DNA of 64,000 nt from Strongyloides papillosus (Eukaryota; Nematoda; Chromadorea; Rhabditida; Strongyloididae), in the NCBI GenBank assembly GCA_005656395.1, contig SRSI01000044.1, positions 992,001 through 1,056,000 of the forward strand. Reading direction: 5' to 3'. The notes beneath the pieces were generated by a model that did not search any database, had not been told where the DNA came from, and saw nothing but the letters and a program-made list of their open reading frames with translations. The position numbers and the translations under genes were made by a program. Below, piece after piece: positions 38,384-52,158 of the stretch (position 1 is the stretch's first letter; every line of letters begins with the position of its first letter).

Positions 38384-39611
38384 CTCAAAATTTAAAAATA
38401 TTATAAAATGACTAGCAAAGAAAGTTGTATGATTTTTATATTAATTGTACAGTACAAATTAGTATAATGATTTTTGACAAAAAAAATTAATGATAACAAA
38501 GTTATCCTTCTTTCTTACTGCTGATCGCTAAACTTCCTATGATATTTTATTATAAATTAATCAATCTTAAAATATATCATTTTAAATATTTATATATTTA
38601 TACTTCTTTTATAATTAAATGCGCAGGGTTCAATGATAAGCATAACATTGAAAATATATCATTTTTAGTTTGTTTTAATATTATTTATGTATTAATTAAA
38701 TTTTATTATCATCAACCTACATTATTATATTTATGATGTTTTTTTTTAATTCTTCAATCAAAAAACACACACAAAAATAAAAATAATTTTTTACAATATC
38801 CTTTATTTCTTAAATTTTATATAACAATAAACTTAGAGCATACTAAGTTTCACGTCTTTAGAAAATAGTATTGTTGCGAAAAGAATTTAAAAAAATAGCA
38901 AAATTATTATTTGTTTCATTTTTTTAATTTATATTAATTTAATAACCTATTTATGATAACAAAACAAGTTTGGCGAATAATTGATTAATTTGAAGGCAAT
39001 TGTAAGAATGACGACAATTTAATTTTTATATTTATAAGGAAATTGGTTTATTAGCAAGAATGTTGATATATTAAGGAAATTAATTAATAAAAAGATTTTA
39101 TTTAAAATTTTATTCTTAAAATGATCATATATATTAAGATAGGAGACAAGCAAAAATATTAACTAATATATATAACTTTGTCTGAAGCGACAGCATATTT
39201 GGCAAATGAGACTTTTTTTCTAAAATTATATGTTAAATATTTTGTTAGATCAAACTTCATTACTTTTGTTTGTACTTTTATAAAATTTTTAACGCAAGGT
39301 ACGGCATTGGTTTTGTTGTTAATTGTTTGTAATTTTTTTTGACTTATTAAATATGGATAATTTAGTGAAGATCCACTTAATGAAATACAAGAGTGACGAT
39401 GGTTACTTTTTTTATTGTAATTTGCACACTAAACGAAAACAATCTTGCGAGTTTAGTTTTCAAATATTTTGACTCATTAAACTTTTTTTGTGTCCTCTAC
39501 TTGTCATAATATACTAAATAAAATAATACCATCTAATAAGATAACAAAATCACATGTACTTTTTTTTGAGTATATTTCCTTATATAATATATTTAATTAA
39601 CACATATACTT
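38384..39611. other. Intergenic spacer between SWEET and PDE4 genes
   Basis: A 1.2 kb A+T-rich spacer between two minus-strand genes. The 65-codon frame at 38539-38736 is low complexity and matches nothing I know. Confidence 0.55.
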
Positions 39612-42600
39612 TTAGGCTTCCCCATCATTACCGGTATTATCTGTAATATTATTGGACTCCTCACCTTCCTCTAAAACTTTTAACGATCCATGAGAGGTAC
39701 CACGTTCAGTATTTGACTCCTCTGACATATTATCTTCTTCTGTCTCATCCGGTGGGATACGTGATAAATACCATTGTCGATTCTCCTCCAATTGGTCTAA
39801 AATATCCTGAGCATCTGGTTGTACTAACTCAGCCCATGTCTCAAATAATGGATGAACAATATAGTCAATAAATCCTATTTGAGATTTTTCAATTGTAACA
39901 GTACCTCTATCACACATCGGACTAACCTCCAAACCAAGGTCTTTTTCTTTATCACCTTGTCTCCAGTATTCTTCGAGAATTCTTTGATTCCAACACCTAT
40001 ATAATTCTATTGGTTTTGTAGGATTTGATAGATCAGCTAAATGAATCATTGATTGCAATAATATAACACGTTCATTGTACTTTTCAGGCCTAACAATTGA
40101 ATTTCCAGCAACTTTTTTTGCCTCAACCATTGTCTTAAGATCCGCCAATAAACTCATATGTTTCGACATATCAGTAGCTAATACCATATCAATAACTGTT
40201 TTCCTAAAACTTTGTCTCTGTTTTTTATTTAAACATGTCAAAAAGTCACAACTTGAATCTTGCAGAAGTTTAAATGCAACTGCTAAGTGATGTTGCTCAA
40301 GGACAGATTCATCATTATACATAATAGCTAATTCATTATCTTAAAAATTACATTACAAATGATTAATTTTTATATTTTTCATTATTCATAACTTACTAGA
40401 GTTAATTAAATATTGGTTCGTAAATCCAGGATGGTCTACATCATGTACAGCAGCTGCAAATATTCCAGCTAATATTTCTAAGTCAGAGAAGACGCCTTTT
40501 AGTGAGGGACTATTTAAGAATACATGAATAGATTGTGTCACATCAGCTGCATGTATTTGATTATGATAAGCATTCTCCTTATAATGATGTTCTAAATGAA
40601 TCAAATATGTAATCAATTGATGAGGATTAATGTTAAATGTTGATAGTAATCCACGCTGCTTCATAATAGTATATGTTGTTGATGTTAAAGAATGCCCTTT
40701 AGATAACTCATGGATTTTAAAAATATTTGGTCCCCATTTGTCAAGCTACAAGATAAAAAAATAAATATAATATATAAAAGTTTTATATATTGTTTACATG
40801 TTAAAATCAATAGTTAAATATTATGTTAGTAATAAAAAAGAAAAAAAAAGAACTTACCATTTGCATATATACTACAATTTCTTTTGCGCAATCAACACCA
40901 TACTCTGGTACCTGTCCAGAGTGAAGGTTTTTGAGTTTACGCACTCCACTAATCTTTGACATTGCAGCAGTTTTTGCTTTACCAAACAATGAGAGATGAG
41001 GACTTGATTGAGATGTACTTGCGACAGAGGAAGCATCTTCGGCACTAATCTCTTTTGGCTGTTCAGGTTGATTTGGAGAAACAGACTCCTCTTCGTTATT
41101 ATCCATATATGTATTAATAAGGAACTTTGAAATTTGAGTTCCAGACTTGGAAGATTCAGCAAAATGACTCAATTCTTTATTGAGCATTTTCCGGAACTAT
41201 AAGAAAAGTAAATATTATAAAGTGAATCAAAACCAGTTTCTATATAAAAGAACTTCGTAGTGAAGCTATGAAAATGTCTTTTGTAATATAGCCTCCTTGT
41301 TTGTATGTAAAGGACAATAAATATAATTTCTAGCTCTATGTCATTTAAAAAAGAAGTATATTACACTTATAAAAGTATATATACATTTAACAATAAAATA
41401 TAATTGATGTTAGTAAAGGAAATCTTAAATTTTTATGATAATCTATTCTTTCTCCTTTTCATTTTTTTAAATTCATTATTATTATCTCTTTTTAAATAAT
41501 CCTATAAATATGTACGTTTTACCTTTTGTATTTAATTTTAATGGCATTGAATTATAATTAGTTAAATAAAGTATGAGAATTTTTTGTAAAAACAAAATTA
41601 TTTTAAAAATTGGTTAAAACGAACTACCATATTGTAAATATCCCACGTAGTATTATAAAATTTTCCAAAAGTATCAATTTTTTATATAATTTTTAAAAAA
41701 TTCTTAACCAAAGAAATAAGGCAAATTTATCTTTACATCATAAATGTAATAACTAAACCACATAAGGTTTTTGAAGAAATATTTAAAGAATGATGTTATG
41801 TGTGGGATAAGTATAAAATTATCAAAAAAATTCCTTTGAGGGTGAAAAAGACACAAAATTAATTTTCGTATAAATAGATAACTTTTAGTAAGACTGAAAG
41901 TCGTTTTTTAAAATGTTTATATTTTACCTTGCTGGAAGCCATCTCTGATACAGAACGATGAGTTTGAATAGTCTCTAATTGCTCCAAACACCAGTCTAAT
42001 TCTTCTAAAGTTTCTAAAGCACACGCCATTACATTATCTGGTAGCTGGATGCTGTGTAATGGTGCTGCTTTTTTGATACTCCGATACTTATCTTCTGAAC
42101 CTAATTTATTTGGTGGTAAATTGGTAATGGATAATAAATTTGTGCGAACATTTCGAAGAGATGCCAACAATTGTGCAAATGGTGTTACAATCAAATCATC
42201 ACCATGCCTAAAAAATATATTATAAACTAGTTTTATAAAAAAATATAAATATATACTAAATAAGAACTCTTTTTTAAAATTTTTTATAATATATATTTTA
42301 TAATCAGATTTCTACTTTTTTATTGTATATATATCCATTTCATTTATTTATTATTATTTTTTCAGATAGGTTATTTTAGATAACTGATAAACAAAATTTT
42401 TTTTATAGATATTCAAGGATAATGGCATTAGAAAGTAAGTATGTATCTCTTTTCTAGTACACTATCTCCATTAAATTAATATAAAAATAATAATTTGTGC
42501 GATAAAAATTGGTCCAGACGGTGCGTTAAATTAGATTTTATAAAGAAGCTATTTTATTGAAAAAAGTAGTATATCTTCTCTTTTTTCCAATGGGATAAGA

Positions 42601-43395
42601 CATTATATGTTACATTATGTGAATTGAGGTAATTATCATTAAATAAGGTCTTTGTGTTAATTTATAAAAGTATATAGTAATGTTTCAAAAATTGAGGAAT
42701 ATTATAAATGAATAGGTTAGATGGAGGAATGTTAATTTTATATAATATTATCGCAAAATAAAACGTAAAATTATGTTAATGGAAAATAAAATGTTAAATA
42801 GAATATTTATACATATATATTATAACAATACTAATTATATATCTTTTTTACATTTAAAATAAAAGAAAAGTTACATGTAAAGAGACATTTTAAATAGATG
42901 ATATATGTATTATTTTAACAAAAATTATAACAAAATAAATTTTCATATTTTAAATGTGAAATTTACAAAAAATAAATTAAAAAAATTAAAAAAAAAAACT
43001 TACAAAGGAACAGGGTGAGGATGCTCTGTCGAGGTGACTGATGATGCTCTGGAGACTGGTCGACATGCTAATGCTTCAGGAGGATCAGTTTTATATAAAA
43101 ATGATTCTCTCCTTGCATGACCACCACCCCCAGGAGTAAGATGCATATTTAAAGAACTTCCAGTTAAATGAATGGAAGATGATGTTTGGATTGGTCTACC
43201 ACCTCCAATAGAATCAGTATTTGGGCATTGTTGTATAAATTTATTACTTGAAGAAACAGAAGGCAGAGATTCTTTTTCAATAAAGTCTGATGGGACTGGT
43301 TGACTGAAATTGGTAGATTGGTTTGAGGGACGAAAAAAGTTATTTAAATGAAGATCTTTGCGGAGAATTCCGAAAGTGTTGTTCTTTTTTGACAT
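39612..43395 (-). CDS. pde-4: PDE4-type cAMP-specific 3',5'-phosphodiesterase
   Basis: Hydrolyses cAMP to AMP. Minus-strand exons 43395-43004, 42207-41928, 41196-40858, 40745-40397 and 40339-39612, with phases 2, 2, 0, 1 as they join, give about 695 residues. UCR1 is seen as [10 protein letters not shown] then [15 protein letters not shown]2 is seen as [17 protein letters not shown] and [16 protein letters not shown]. The catalytic domain carries the metal-binding HNQIH and [13 protein letters not shown], plus [20 protein letters not shown] and the C-terminal [14 protein letters not shown], so it should be active. The tail is acidic. With both UCR blocks it is a long-form PDE4, the type regulated by PKA and dimerisation in animals. 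The start used here is one of several possible first exons. Confidence 0.93.
41197..41927 (-). other. PDE4 intron between UCR1/UCR2 exons
   Basis: 731-base intron with gtaaaata and cttatag ends as read on the minus strand. Nothing else seen in it. Confidence 0.65.
42208..43003 (-). other. PDE4 intron downstream of the 43395-43004 exon
   Basis: 796-base intron (gtaagttttt...ttttttag on the minus strand). Its acceptor at 42208 appears to be the common one shared by the three candidate first exons. Confidence 0.65.
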
Positions 43396-44410
43396 TAGAC
43401 AAATGGTGACTTTTTTTATATAAAATTATAATTAGATTATATAATATAGTAATTTTAAGGTATTTTATTAAAAAAAATAACCTTATAGTACATACAAAAA
43501 AGGCACTAAATTTTCTTTTTCGTTTTGACACCTAACCGTTAGCCAGAAATAAATATTAATATTTGATAACTGTTTTAAGCTGCCGTTCCGTTAATTATTG
43601 AAACACTTGATAGTCTTAGAAAATTTAACAGCAAATAAAGCTGCTTTTAAATTATCTTTGTTCAGGTTTGTTGGTAGTAAAGCAGTCAAAAGCAAAAAAA
43701 AGTGCCAATAAAAAGTAGTAGGAGCCTGAGATAGATGATGGAATAAGTAGATGAAGACAAAAACCTCAGGAGTCTCTGAAAGACAGTTTTCAGATTGAAA
43801 AGAAACAGAGCTGCTATAAGAAAAATGGATGATGACGTAGTTAAGGGTTGTCGCCGTCCTCTATTCTCCTATATATTCTGATTATTGTTATGAGGCACAA
43901 CTGAAGACAGCTACTACCACAATAAGAAGGAAATAAGATGTGAAGGAGCAAGGAGAAAGCCGCCAGGCTTACAAGCTTTAACTGCGCCAATGACGCTTCA
44001 ACTTTCTTTTTTTAAAATAAGTAAAGTTAGTATATACACTTTTTTTTCTATAAAAATTTTACGAATACCAACTACAAAGGGGTGAAAAGTATGTATATTT
44101 GTCAGTGGTACAATATATACCAAGCCCGGGAAAGTATGTCATAATGCTCTATCTTTATTCTCCCAAAATTTATCTTATCTTTTACTACATTCTTTTGACA
44201 TTTTTACATACACTCTACCCCTGACTTCTTTAGTTAAATTGGACCCAGCTGTAAAATCTTTCTTTATCTATAGAGGACCAAACAAATACATACGGCAAAC
44301 GTCGTAAAGAATGGATATTGTATAGTAAAAAGCAGGCGTGTCATAATATTATACTGCTTAATTTTATCTTTTACATTCAGTTACATATTACTCTTCAGGC
44401 ACCAGAAATT

Positions 44411-44453
44411 AATATATATATATACATATATATATGTATATAAATATATATAC
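44411..44453. repeat. Imperfect TA-rich simple repeat
   Basis: Mostly alternating T-A with occasional TAC, TGT or AA interruptions. Confidence 0.8.
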
Positions 44454-45745
44454 AAGATACGTATCTATTTCGAGAGATAGATGAGAGTAAGCTTACAAGA
44501 TGTTTCCTTATTTTAAAAAAGAAATTTCACCACTTGTCCTTTCTATTTAAATAAATATAATATATATTATTTGAATTGGAAAGTAAAAAAGAAAAATCTA
44601 CTTTTTACTATATTAATTTCAAGTAATTTTTTTGTCTACCAATATGTTAGTATTATCATTAAAATAGGATATCATCTAAAGAAAAACTAATATTATTATT
44701 TTTAAAAGTATGTATTTACTTTTAAGAATAGGTTATTAGCCCTTAAAGATTGGAAATTATGAGTGCGCTTTTTATGATAGTAAAAAAAAGATTAAAATTA
44801 CATAATGCCTGACAAATTATATATACAACTACTCTTGTCTAAACCATTTTCTTCAACTTAATTTGGTTTTTAGGGAAATTAGATAATGAAATTGAATAGT
44901 AGTTTTGTTAGGAAGATTAGATGCATCATAAATAATAATATATAACAACAGTAGCAGCTGGTTTGAAAATAAATAATAGTGACCTCATATCTTATAAAAA
45001 TAACTCAATTTGCAGACATTTTTGAAGCTCATTAATTTATTTTTAAATTGAGTATATATAAAAGTCTAACAATGATAAAATATTGAAGGATGTAAATAAA
45101 ATATTTTTGTATTATAAAAATTTTTATATGATTGAAGATTAGTCAAAAAAATTTTTTTTGACTGATAAAAATGATAAAAGAAGGGTAAAAATGTTATGTT
45201 TAAAAGGAATATTAATGATTATAAAATAGAAATGTTGAAAATTTTTATAAAGATAACATTTTCTAAAGAAATTAAAAAAGAGTAATAAAAGAATAATCAT
45301 TAACTTTGTTATATATATTTATTCTCCCACGTAATGGTGATTTTTTAATATACTTATTGAATAAATTTGCAATTAAAAGATAGTTTGCCAGTACTAAAAA
45401 TGATAGTTATGTATCGCCACATGATTTATACATGAAACACTAAGTAATAATTAATGATAGAGAGATTCTGGTATTACAATATTAGGTGAAATAAGGTGGA
45501 AGTTAAACAGACGAAATTTGTGCACCAGTTTTACCGGAAGTGTAATTTATAGTATTAATTATTTAGAATATGGAGAATGTTGTAATAAAAGAAAGTAACA
45601 CAAATTTTTTCAAGTTTTTCATTAATACAAAAAATGTTAAGTTGAAAAGTTGAACAATAAAGATCAAGGATATTTAAATTAGATATATTTAACGATTTTT
45701 AAAAATTTTTTTGAAAAAAAAACATTTTTTTTTAAAAATTCTTAC

Positions 45746-45807
45746 CTTTTTCCTGGAACAAACCACACAGTATGACGTCTATTGCGAGTATTAGAGGATG
45801 TTGTCAT
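45746..45807 (-). CDS. pde-4: Candidate alternative first exon of the PDE4 gene (a)
   Basis: ATG at 45807, 20 codons plus two bases (begins MTTSSNTRNRR), then a good gtaagaatt donor. It ends in phase 2, which fits the acceptor at 42207 exactly as the 43004 donor does. It would replace the N-terminus of the main form. Similarity alone cannot confirm it because first-exon sequences vary; the phase match and donor quality are the support. Confidence 0.45.
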
Positions 45808-47046
45808 TTGACATAAAATCTTTAACAAAAATGGTTATTTCTGAAATTGGAATCTGTTGGTATGAATATATTTACTCATGAGTAACAAGGAGACAAATAG
45901 CAATTAATGAATCATTTCAATGATAATAGGAATGTGTATCAGGAAAACGTTTGTATCAATGATAGCACTTAACAAGTAGACAAATAAATGACATTTAAAA
46001 ATGAAAAATTGGTTTCAAGATTAAATAGGATATTGGTTGTGTTTTATAAATAAAAATAAAGATGATTTCCTATTTTTAATGTTATGTAAATAACAAAATT
46101 TGTAATAATGATTGATGATAAATAACATAATATAAAATATACCAATAAGAATTGATAACATTCATGATTGCACTTATCACAAAATAATTTAACAATAAAA
46201 CATCGAAAGTAAGCTTTATTCTTACTCCTCCTTAAAAGTTTTTGATAAAGTAAAAAGTAATATTTGATAATGGTAAATGGCAATAATCATTACACAATAT
46301 TTCAACACATGGTTCCTATGTTATGACATTTATATTGATACAAAAAAAATAAAAGTTTTCAACAAATACATATATTTCACTATATACAGATTTCTTCACC
46401 CTTTTGGAAAATACGATTCTCTCATGTGACTCAATCCCGCCTAGTCATCAAACGTATTAAAGTTTTATACATAAATTTGTATGAAAAAGTTTATAGTTAG
46501 GAATTTTTATTAAAGATAACCACTAAGATCAAAATGTTTTATGAGTTCCTAAATGAATATACATATATAGTTTAAATATATATAATATATTTTAAATGAA
46601 TAAAGAAAAATGAAAAGAAAAAAAGCATATTCTGGCAATAAATAATTTATTTCAAATATACTTATAATATTAGATAATTGGGCTCTCAAAGCTTATAATT
46701 TAAAATTGATAATTTAAAAGTATAAATAAAAGATGAAATTGAAAAACATTTTTAAAATATATAATATATCCAAAAATCAAATATATATAAATATTAAAAA
46801 AAATAACTTATCAATAGCTTTCATTATTTTAAAATAAAAAAAATTTAACAAATATTTAAAGGTAAATAAAAATAATATATGCAGTAAGAAAAGTTAAAAA
46901 ATATTTGATATATCCTAACATTTCATGGCTAATCATTTTTAATAAGTATATATATATGTGATTTTTGATATAAGCAAGTAAAATGTAATTTTTAAGTCAA
47001 TTTTCATATGTGTACATGTATTTATATAATATTACATATTTAATTA

Positions 47047-47049
<3 letters not shown>

Positions 47050-47099
<50 letters not shown>
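47050..47099. repeat. (TA)n microsatellite
   Basis: An uninterrupted alternating T-A run of about 50 bases, inside the presumed 5' intronic region of the PDE4 gene. Confidence 0.95.
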
Positions 47100-47102
<3 letters not shown>

Positions 47103-47491
47103 GCAAAATTATCACCTTTAAAATCCTTGAGAAAAGTATCACTTTTTTTAAATATTTATAAAATTTCCTATTCTTTTTTGCGCAATAAAATCATCAAGAA
47201 TATAAAGATTTTGATTTTATAATAAATTTGATTCTTCCTTACCATCTACTGGGGTAGAAGTAATTCTGACATTATTAAATTGTACACATTTCTATTTGTA
47301 TAAGACGACACTTAGTTTTTAGAGACATTTAAATAATCTTATAATTATTACAAAATATATTTAATATATATATTTAAAGAACAACTCTTTCGAAAAACTC
47401 AACATTGTTTGAAAATATAGAAAAAAACTTTTTTTGTTATTGTTGTTATATGTATTCCTTCAACATTCATATATGTATAGATGTAACTCAC

Positions 47492-47559
47492 CTTATGTGA
47501 TTTGAATGAGAAATGGTAAAAGCCCTGAAACGCTTCCATTCATCTTTTTTACCCTTCAT
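47492..47559 (-). CDS. pde-4: Candidate alternative first exon of the PDE4 gene (b)
   Basis: ATG at 47559, 22 codons plus two bases, then a gtgagt donor; again phase 2. The peptide includes FRAFTISHSNH, which recalls the RRFTVAHTC segment at the start of long mammalian PDE4 forms. AG directly precedes the ATG. It may be a distal promoter exon of the same gene, 4.2 kb upstream of the 43395 exon. Confidence 0.42.
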
Positions 47560-50500
47560 CTTTGGATTATATTTTGTAAGTTGTCAAATGATTATAATAA
47601 AAAAAATTATTTTAAAATTTGATATAATAACTTTTAATGATACTCTTTTTCTTCACATTACACTTTTTGAAACAGCTTAAAAATTGATGACACTGAAATG
47701 ATAAAGATTGAAAAAAAATAATTTTTTTTGTTTGGTGAACTTCAAAATATAATCATAACGAATTTCATTTTTTTTATATTATTAGTGTTAAAAGTAAAGA
47801 AAAAGCATATTAAAAAAATAAATAAATAGTTGACGTTAAGGGATATTTAAAAAATATTTTATATTAAATGTCAGGAAAAAAAATATTATATTGATCATCA
47901 TCATGCTATATATGTTATATCAAACAGCAAAAACTCATTTATGGTCTTCAGTATTTTATCAATTTTATCCATAAAAAAGGTATTAGGTTGTAAAATTTAT
48001 TTATATCTACCAAAAAAGAAAATGACAACAAAAAAAATATAAAAAATTTGAAGTCATGATGAGATAAGTAGTTTGATAAGTAACATTTTACATCACCCAA
48101 TAATATTACTTTCAATGTCATTCTTAGGTTAATAAGATATCTAATTTTGCATACACTTGTATATGTATTATATACATTATTTCACGACATAAAATATAAT
48201 ATTTTGTCCATTAACAATAATTTTCTAATCATTCAAATTTGTTTATGAAACTGTCTAAAATTATATGAAAAACGCGAAAAATAGCATAATAGTCAAGATG
48301 GATAATGTTTATTAGAACCATAAATAAAACATTTATTGGTAAAAATGAATAAGATAAAAAAATACTATAACCATGAAAAATGTATCATTTTTAAAGTTCC
48401 CCCTTCATTAAGTACACTCTCTTGGGCCTCCAATAAAATAGTTCTATAATTTCATTGTATAAAAATACGAACTACATATAGAAAAATATACATGAATTTT
48501 ATATAATATATCTATCTATAAATTCATAAAATTATATCGTGATAAAATAGTTTGTTTTATTTTAGCATTTTATTATATGGAATAAAAATCTATGTTATTA
48601 TAAATATATTATTTTTCACTTTGCATATAAATTGAATATACATTAATTAGAAACAATGGCATTGTTAATATTTTTTCATCTATTAAAAACATTTTTTCTC
48701 CATCATAGCTATATACACTACATCAGTTTTAGTCACCAATTGAGATATTATAAGATGAATATAAATATATTTTAAAGTAATAATTAATGATAAGAATAAA
48801 AGAATATATTTTGTAAAATAGCAAAATATCTTTTATTAATTAGAAGCATTAAATATTTAACAGCATATAATAGTTAGATATTAATTCACTTAATTATAAA
48901 AAAAATGTAAAAGATATGTGGAGATTTGGATGAAATTTATGAAATGAATATAAAAAAATTTTATACTATTATAATTTATATAACAGGTGAAAGTATGTGA
49001 CAAAGAAGTAGTTTAGTGCATCTCCAAATAATCATACTTTTTTAAAGACATATGGTAAAGAAATGACAAAGTATATTTTAAATTTTCGGCATTTGCTTTA
49101 ATTTTTATAGTAAGGTGTATATAATTTTATAGCATTTTTTAAGTTATTTAAAATATTAACATAATAAATACAAAAAAAAATAATATATTTATTTTGAAGC
49201 ACTGTAACAGGATTAATTACATTCTATAGTTAAAATTTTGTTTCCCTTCAATAGATTGATTGATAAAGAATTTAATCTAATGTCTTATTTTTATTATAAT
49301 ATTTTATTTTTCTTTATTTTTTTATGAATAATAAAGATGTTTAAAATAATGCATAATAAAAAGTTATATTTAAATGAAGGTAAGAGAATATCATGAATAT
49401 TAAAAAACATTTCACTACTCATAAAATATATGCATTTCTACGCTAGCTTAAATATCTAAATTTATCAATAAAGTGATCAATTTTTCAGTAACTTTTGAAC
49501 AATATGAATTAGCAAAATATCTTTAAATGTAAAAAAGTATGTATTATAGTTCAAAATATAAATTAAAACACATATTCAACAAACTCATAAAATGAATAAG
49601 TGAATAACATTAGTTGTTAAAAATTACTTTATATTTTTTATGAACTGTTTTGGCTAAATGTAAAAAAAGTATAAAATAGAAGATGATGTGAGGTGACTCA
49701 CAAACAAAATTGTGAATAAATTCTTCGATATCGAATGATAAAAAAAACGATAGACAGAGCTTTAAGCTATAAAGGCGATTTACCGAATATAAAAGAGCTT
49801 TCATTATTTTAATTGTCATAATTTGTCTTTTAACACCAAAAATTAGAATGATGTTTTTAAAATATATAAAAGTAAATAAAAAAAATAAAAGAAAGATAGG
49901 TCCTATTAAAAATGCCATTTTAATCGGTACATTTAAAATATATCTTGAATTTTGAATTACCAGATATTTGAGGCTTTATAAAAGTTTCAAAGCTTCTAAT
50001 TACAAAAAGTATATTATTTATTCAGCTTCCAACAACCAAACAAATAAAGATAATGCATATATTTGAAAACAGTAGGCGACTAAAAAAAGATATTTTATAT
50101 ATAAACTTTTTTACATCATATCATGAAGAATGATACATTTTTATATTACAAAAATTTTTATATTTAAATTTATTAAATACAACCAAAAATAAAACATTTA
50201 AAAAATTCTTATATATTATAATAAAAAGTCAAAAATAATTAAAAGATATTTCGAAATAACAATTAAATTTTATCATTTCCTTCTTTTAAAATTTACTATA
50301 TTACTTTATTATATTTAAAAATTATTTTTCTCCTCCAAAAACCATACATTCTTTTAATTTATACAAATTCTTTCTTTTTATTATCTTTTTTTAAGTTGGT
50401 AAGTAATGAATGTTTCGGCTATTTTATTATGATGTACTTTAAAAGATGATGTTTTACTTTTGGAGGAGAGAGATTCAAGCAATGGTGATTGAAAAAAAGA

Positions 50501-52158
50501 TTAAATAATTTTTACAAATCGTACTTGAAAAGTGCTTGAGGAACTTTAATATTTATAGTATAACTTTTGTCTACTTTTTAAGCAAAATACTAATTATAAA
50601 ATTTATAATAAAGAACGTTGTCAATTTAGTATATTAGTAATAGTAACAATTTATTTTTATGTCATTTTATTTAAGCAAAAGAAATTATTAAATTTTTTTC
50701 TACTAATAATTATAAATTTTGATCATAAAAAATAACACATTGAAATGTAATAGGAAATAATTTATTATCATTTTTAAATAAATAGTTTACTTTTCAATGT
50801 AATAATTTGTGCTATATTTACATGTTTAAAGGAGATTTGTATGTTTACATTTCAAAGTGGTAAAATTATTTTATGCTATCACCAGTTAAAGTCGATGAAA
50901 TTTAATATGTACATATATATTTAGTGATTTTTCATTATATAAAATTCAAGTTTATTATTCTAAAATACAAAAAAAATGCAATGATTGTTTCCGTTTACAA
51001 TTATTTAAAATTTATTATAATTAAACTAGTAAATATATGAAAAAAAGTACAAGAGATGATAATTCATAAGCATGCAATTGACCTTCTTTTTAATTTTACA
51101 GATACTAAAATTTACATTTTAAACATAAACTTCATTAAATTGTACCATCAAAATTTTACTTCTTCAAATATATACATAAAATTACAATAATATTTAATCC
51201 AGATGGTGGAAGATAAAGTTGAATTGGAAAATTTTTATCAGGGACAATCACTTTGTAAATTTTTATGTTTAATTTATGATAATATTTAAGTTGATATCAA
51301 ATTTTTTTTGACCTATTTAATCTTTACGTCAATCCAAATACTTCAATCAAACAAAAATTCTTTTTTGCTTACAAAATCACATCCAGAAATGATGGTTAAA
51401 AAAAGTTTTTAAAGAAGTGATGGAAAATAAAGTTTTTCATTTAAAATTACCTTATGATCTTTATTTTATTGTTATTTATTAATAAAAAAATGTTTACTTG
51501 ATATGTTATTAGAGGATAATTTTTTTAAACAAGTACATAAATTATATACTTTTTACTTACCTTTCCAAAACAAACTTGAGAATCTTTATATAAAAAACAT
51601 TAAATAAGGAGCGTGGTAAAAAAAGTTAATTTTTTTAACACTACCATATTTTAAAAATTCTTTTAGTCAAATTTAATAAAATTGTCAAATCAATTATGTA
51701 AGTTATAATAAACGTGCAAATATAATTTTATCAAAAAAATGAATTGTCAACATTTAAAAACTTTTTCCAATATTTATATGAATATGATTTAACATGACTT
51801 TTTAAAAACAAAATGCATGCATAGATTATGTACAAATATTGTTTGGCAAAAAATTATTTTCAATAATTTAATAGTTGATTTTTGAATTTATTATATTTAA
51901 GAATTTGAACTTTTATTTCAAAAATCTATATTCATTTTTTAACATCTGTTTTAAATTAAGTATAGTGTCTTAAAATGATTTGTGAGATGCTATTTTTCAT
52001 GCTATAAAATAGAATAATTTTTAAATAACTAAAAAACATTTATTCACTTTCAAAAATCATTTACAATAACAATAATTTTCTTGTTCTATTGGAGTAAATG
52101 TTAGTATAATATAACATACAATCTGTTAGTTTTTTTCCAACTACGCATATACCCCCGC
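47560..52158. other. Gene-poor intergenic region (4.6 kb)
   Basis: Lies between the most distal candidate PDE4 exon and the first elongase 3' end. Very A+T-rich. The longest frame (49610-49918, minus, 102 codons) is hydrophobic and Phe/Ile/Leu-rich, as chance frames in A+T-rich DNA are, so I do not call it. No RNA gene or mobile element recognised. Confidence 0.5.

Larger units (their letters stand above)
43396..47491. other. 5' region of the PDE4 gene
   Basis: Upstream and intronic sequence of the PDE4 gene outside the candidate exon at 45746-45807. The part at about 43540-44000 is noticeably less A+T-rich than its surroundings and lies just upstream of the ATG at 43395, so it is the best candidate for a promoter or 5' UTR. 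Dinucleotide repeats occur at about 44411-44453 and 47050-47099. No other gene recognised. Confidence 0.5.

Noticed and set aside
49610..49918. 102-codon hydrophobic frame on the minus strand
   Set aside because: Phe/Ile/Leu/Lys-rich composition typical of chance frames in A+T-rich DNA, no motif, no neighbouring exon or good splice signals.
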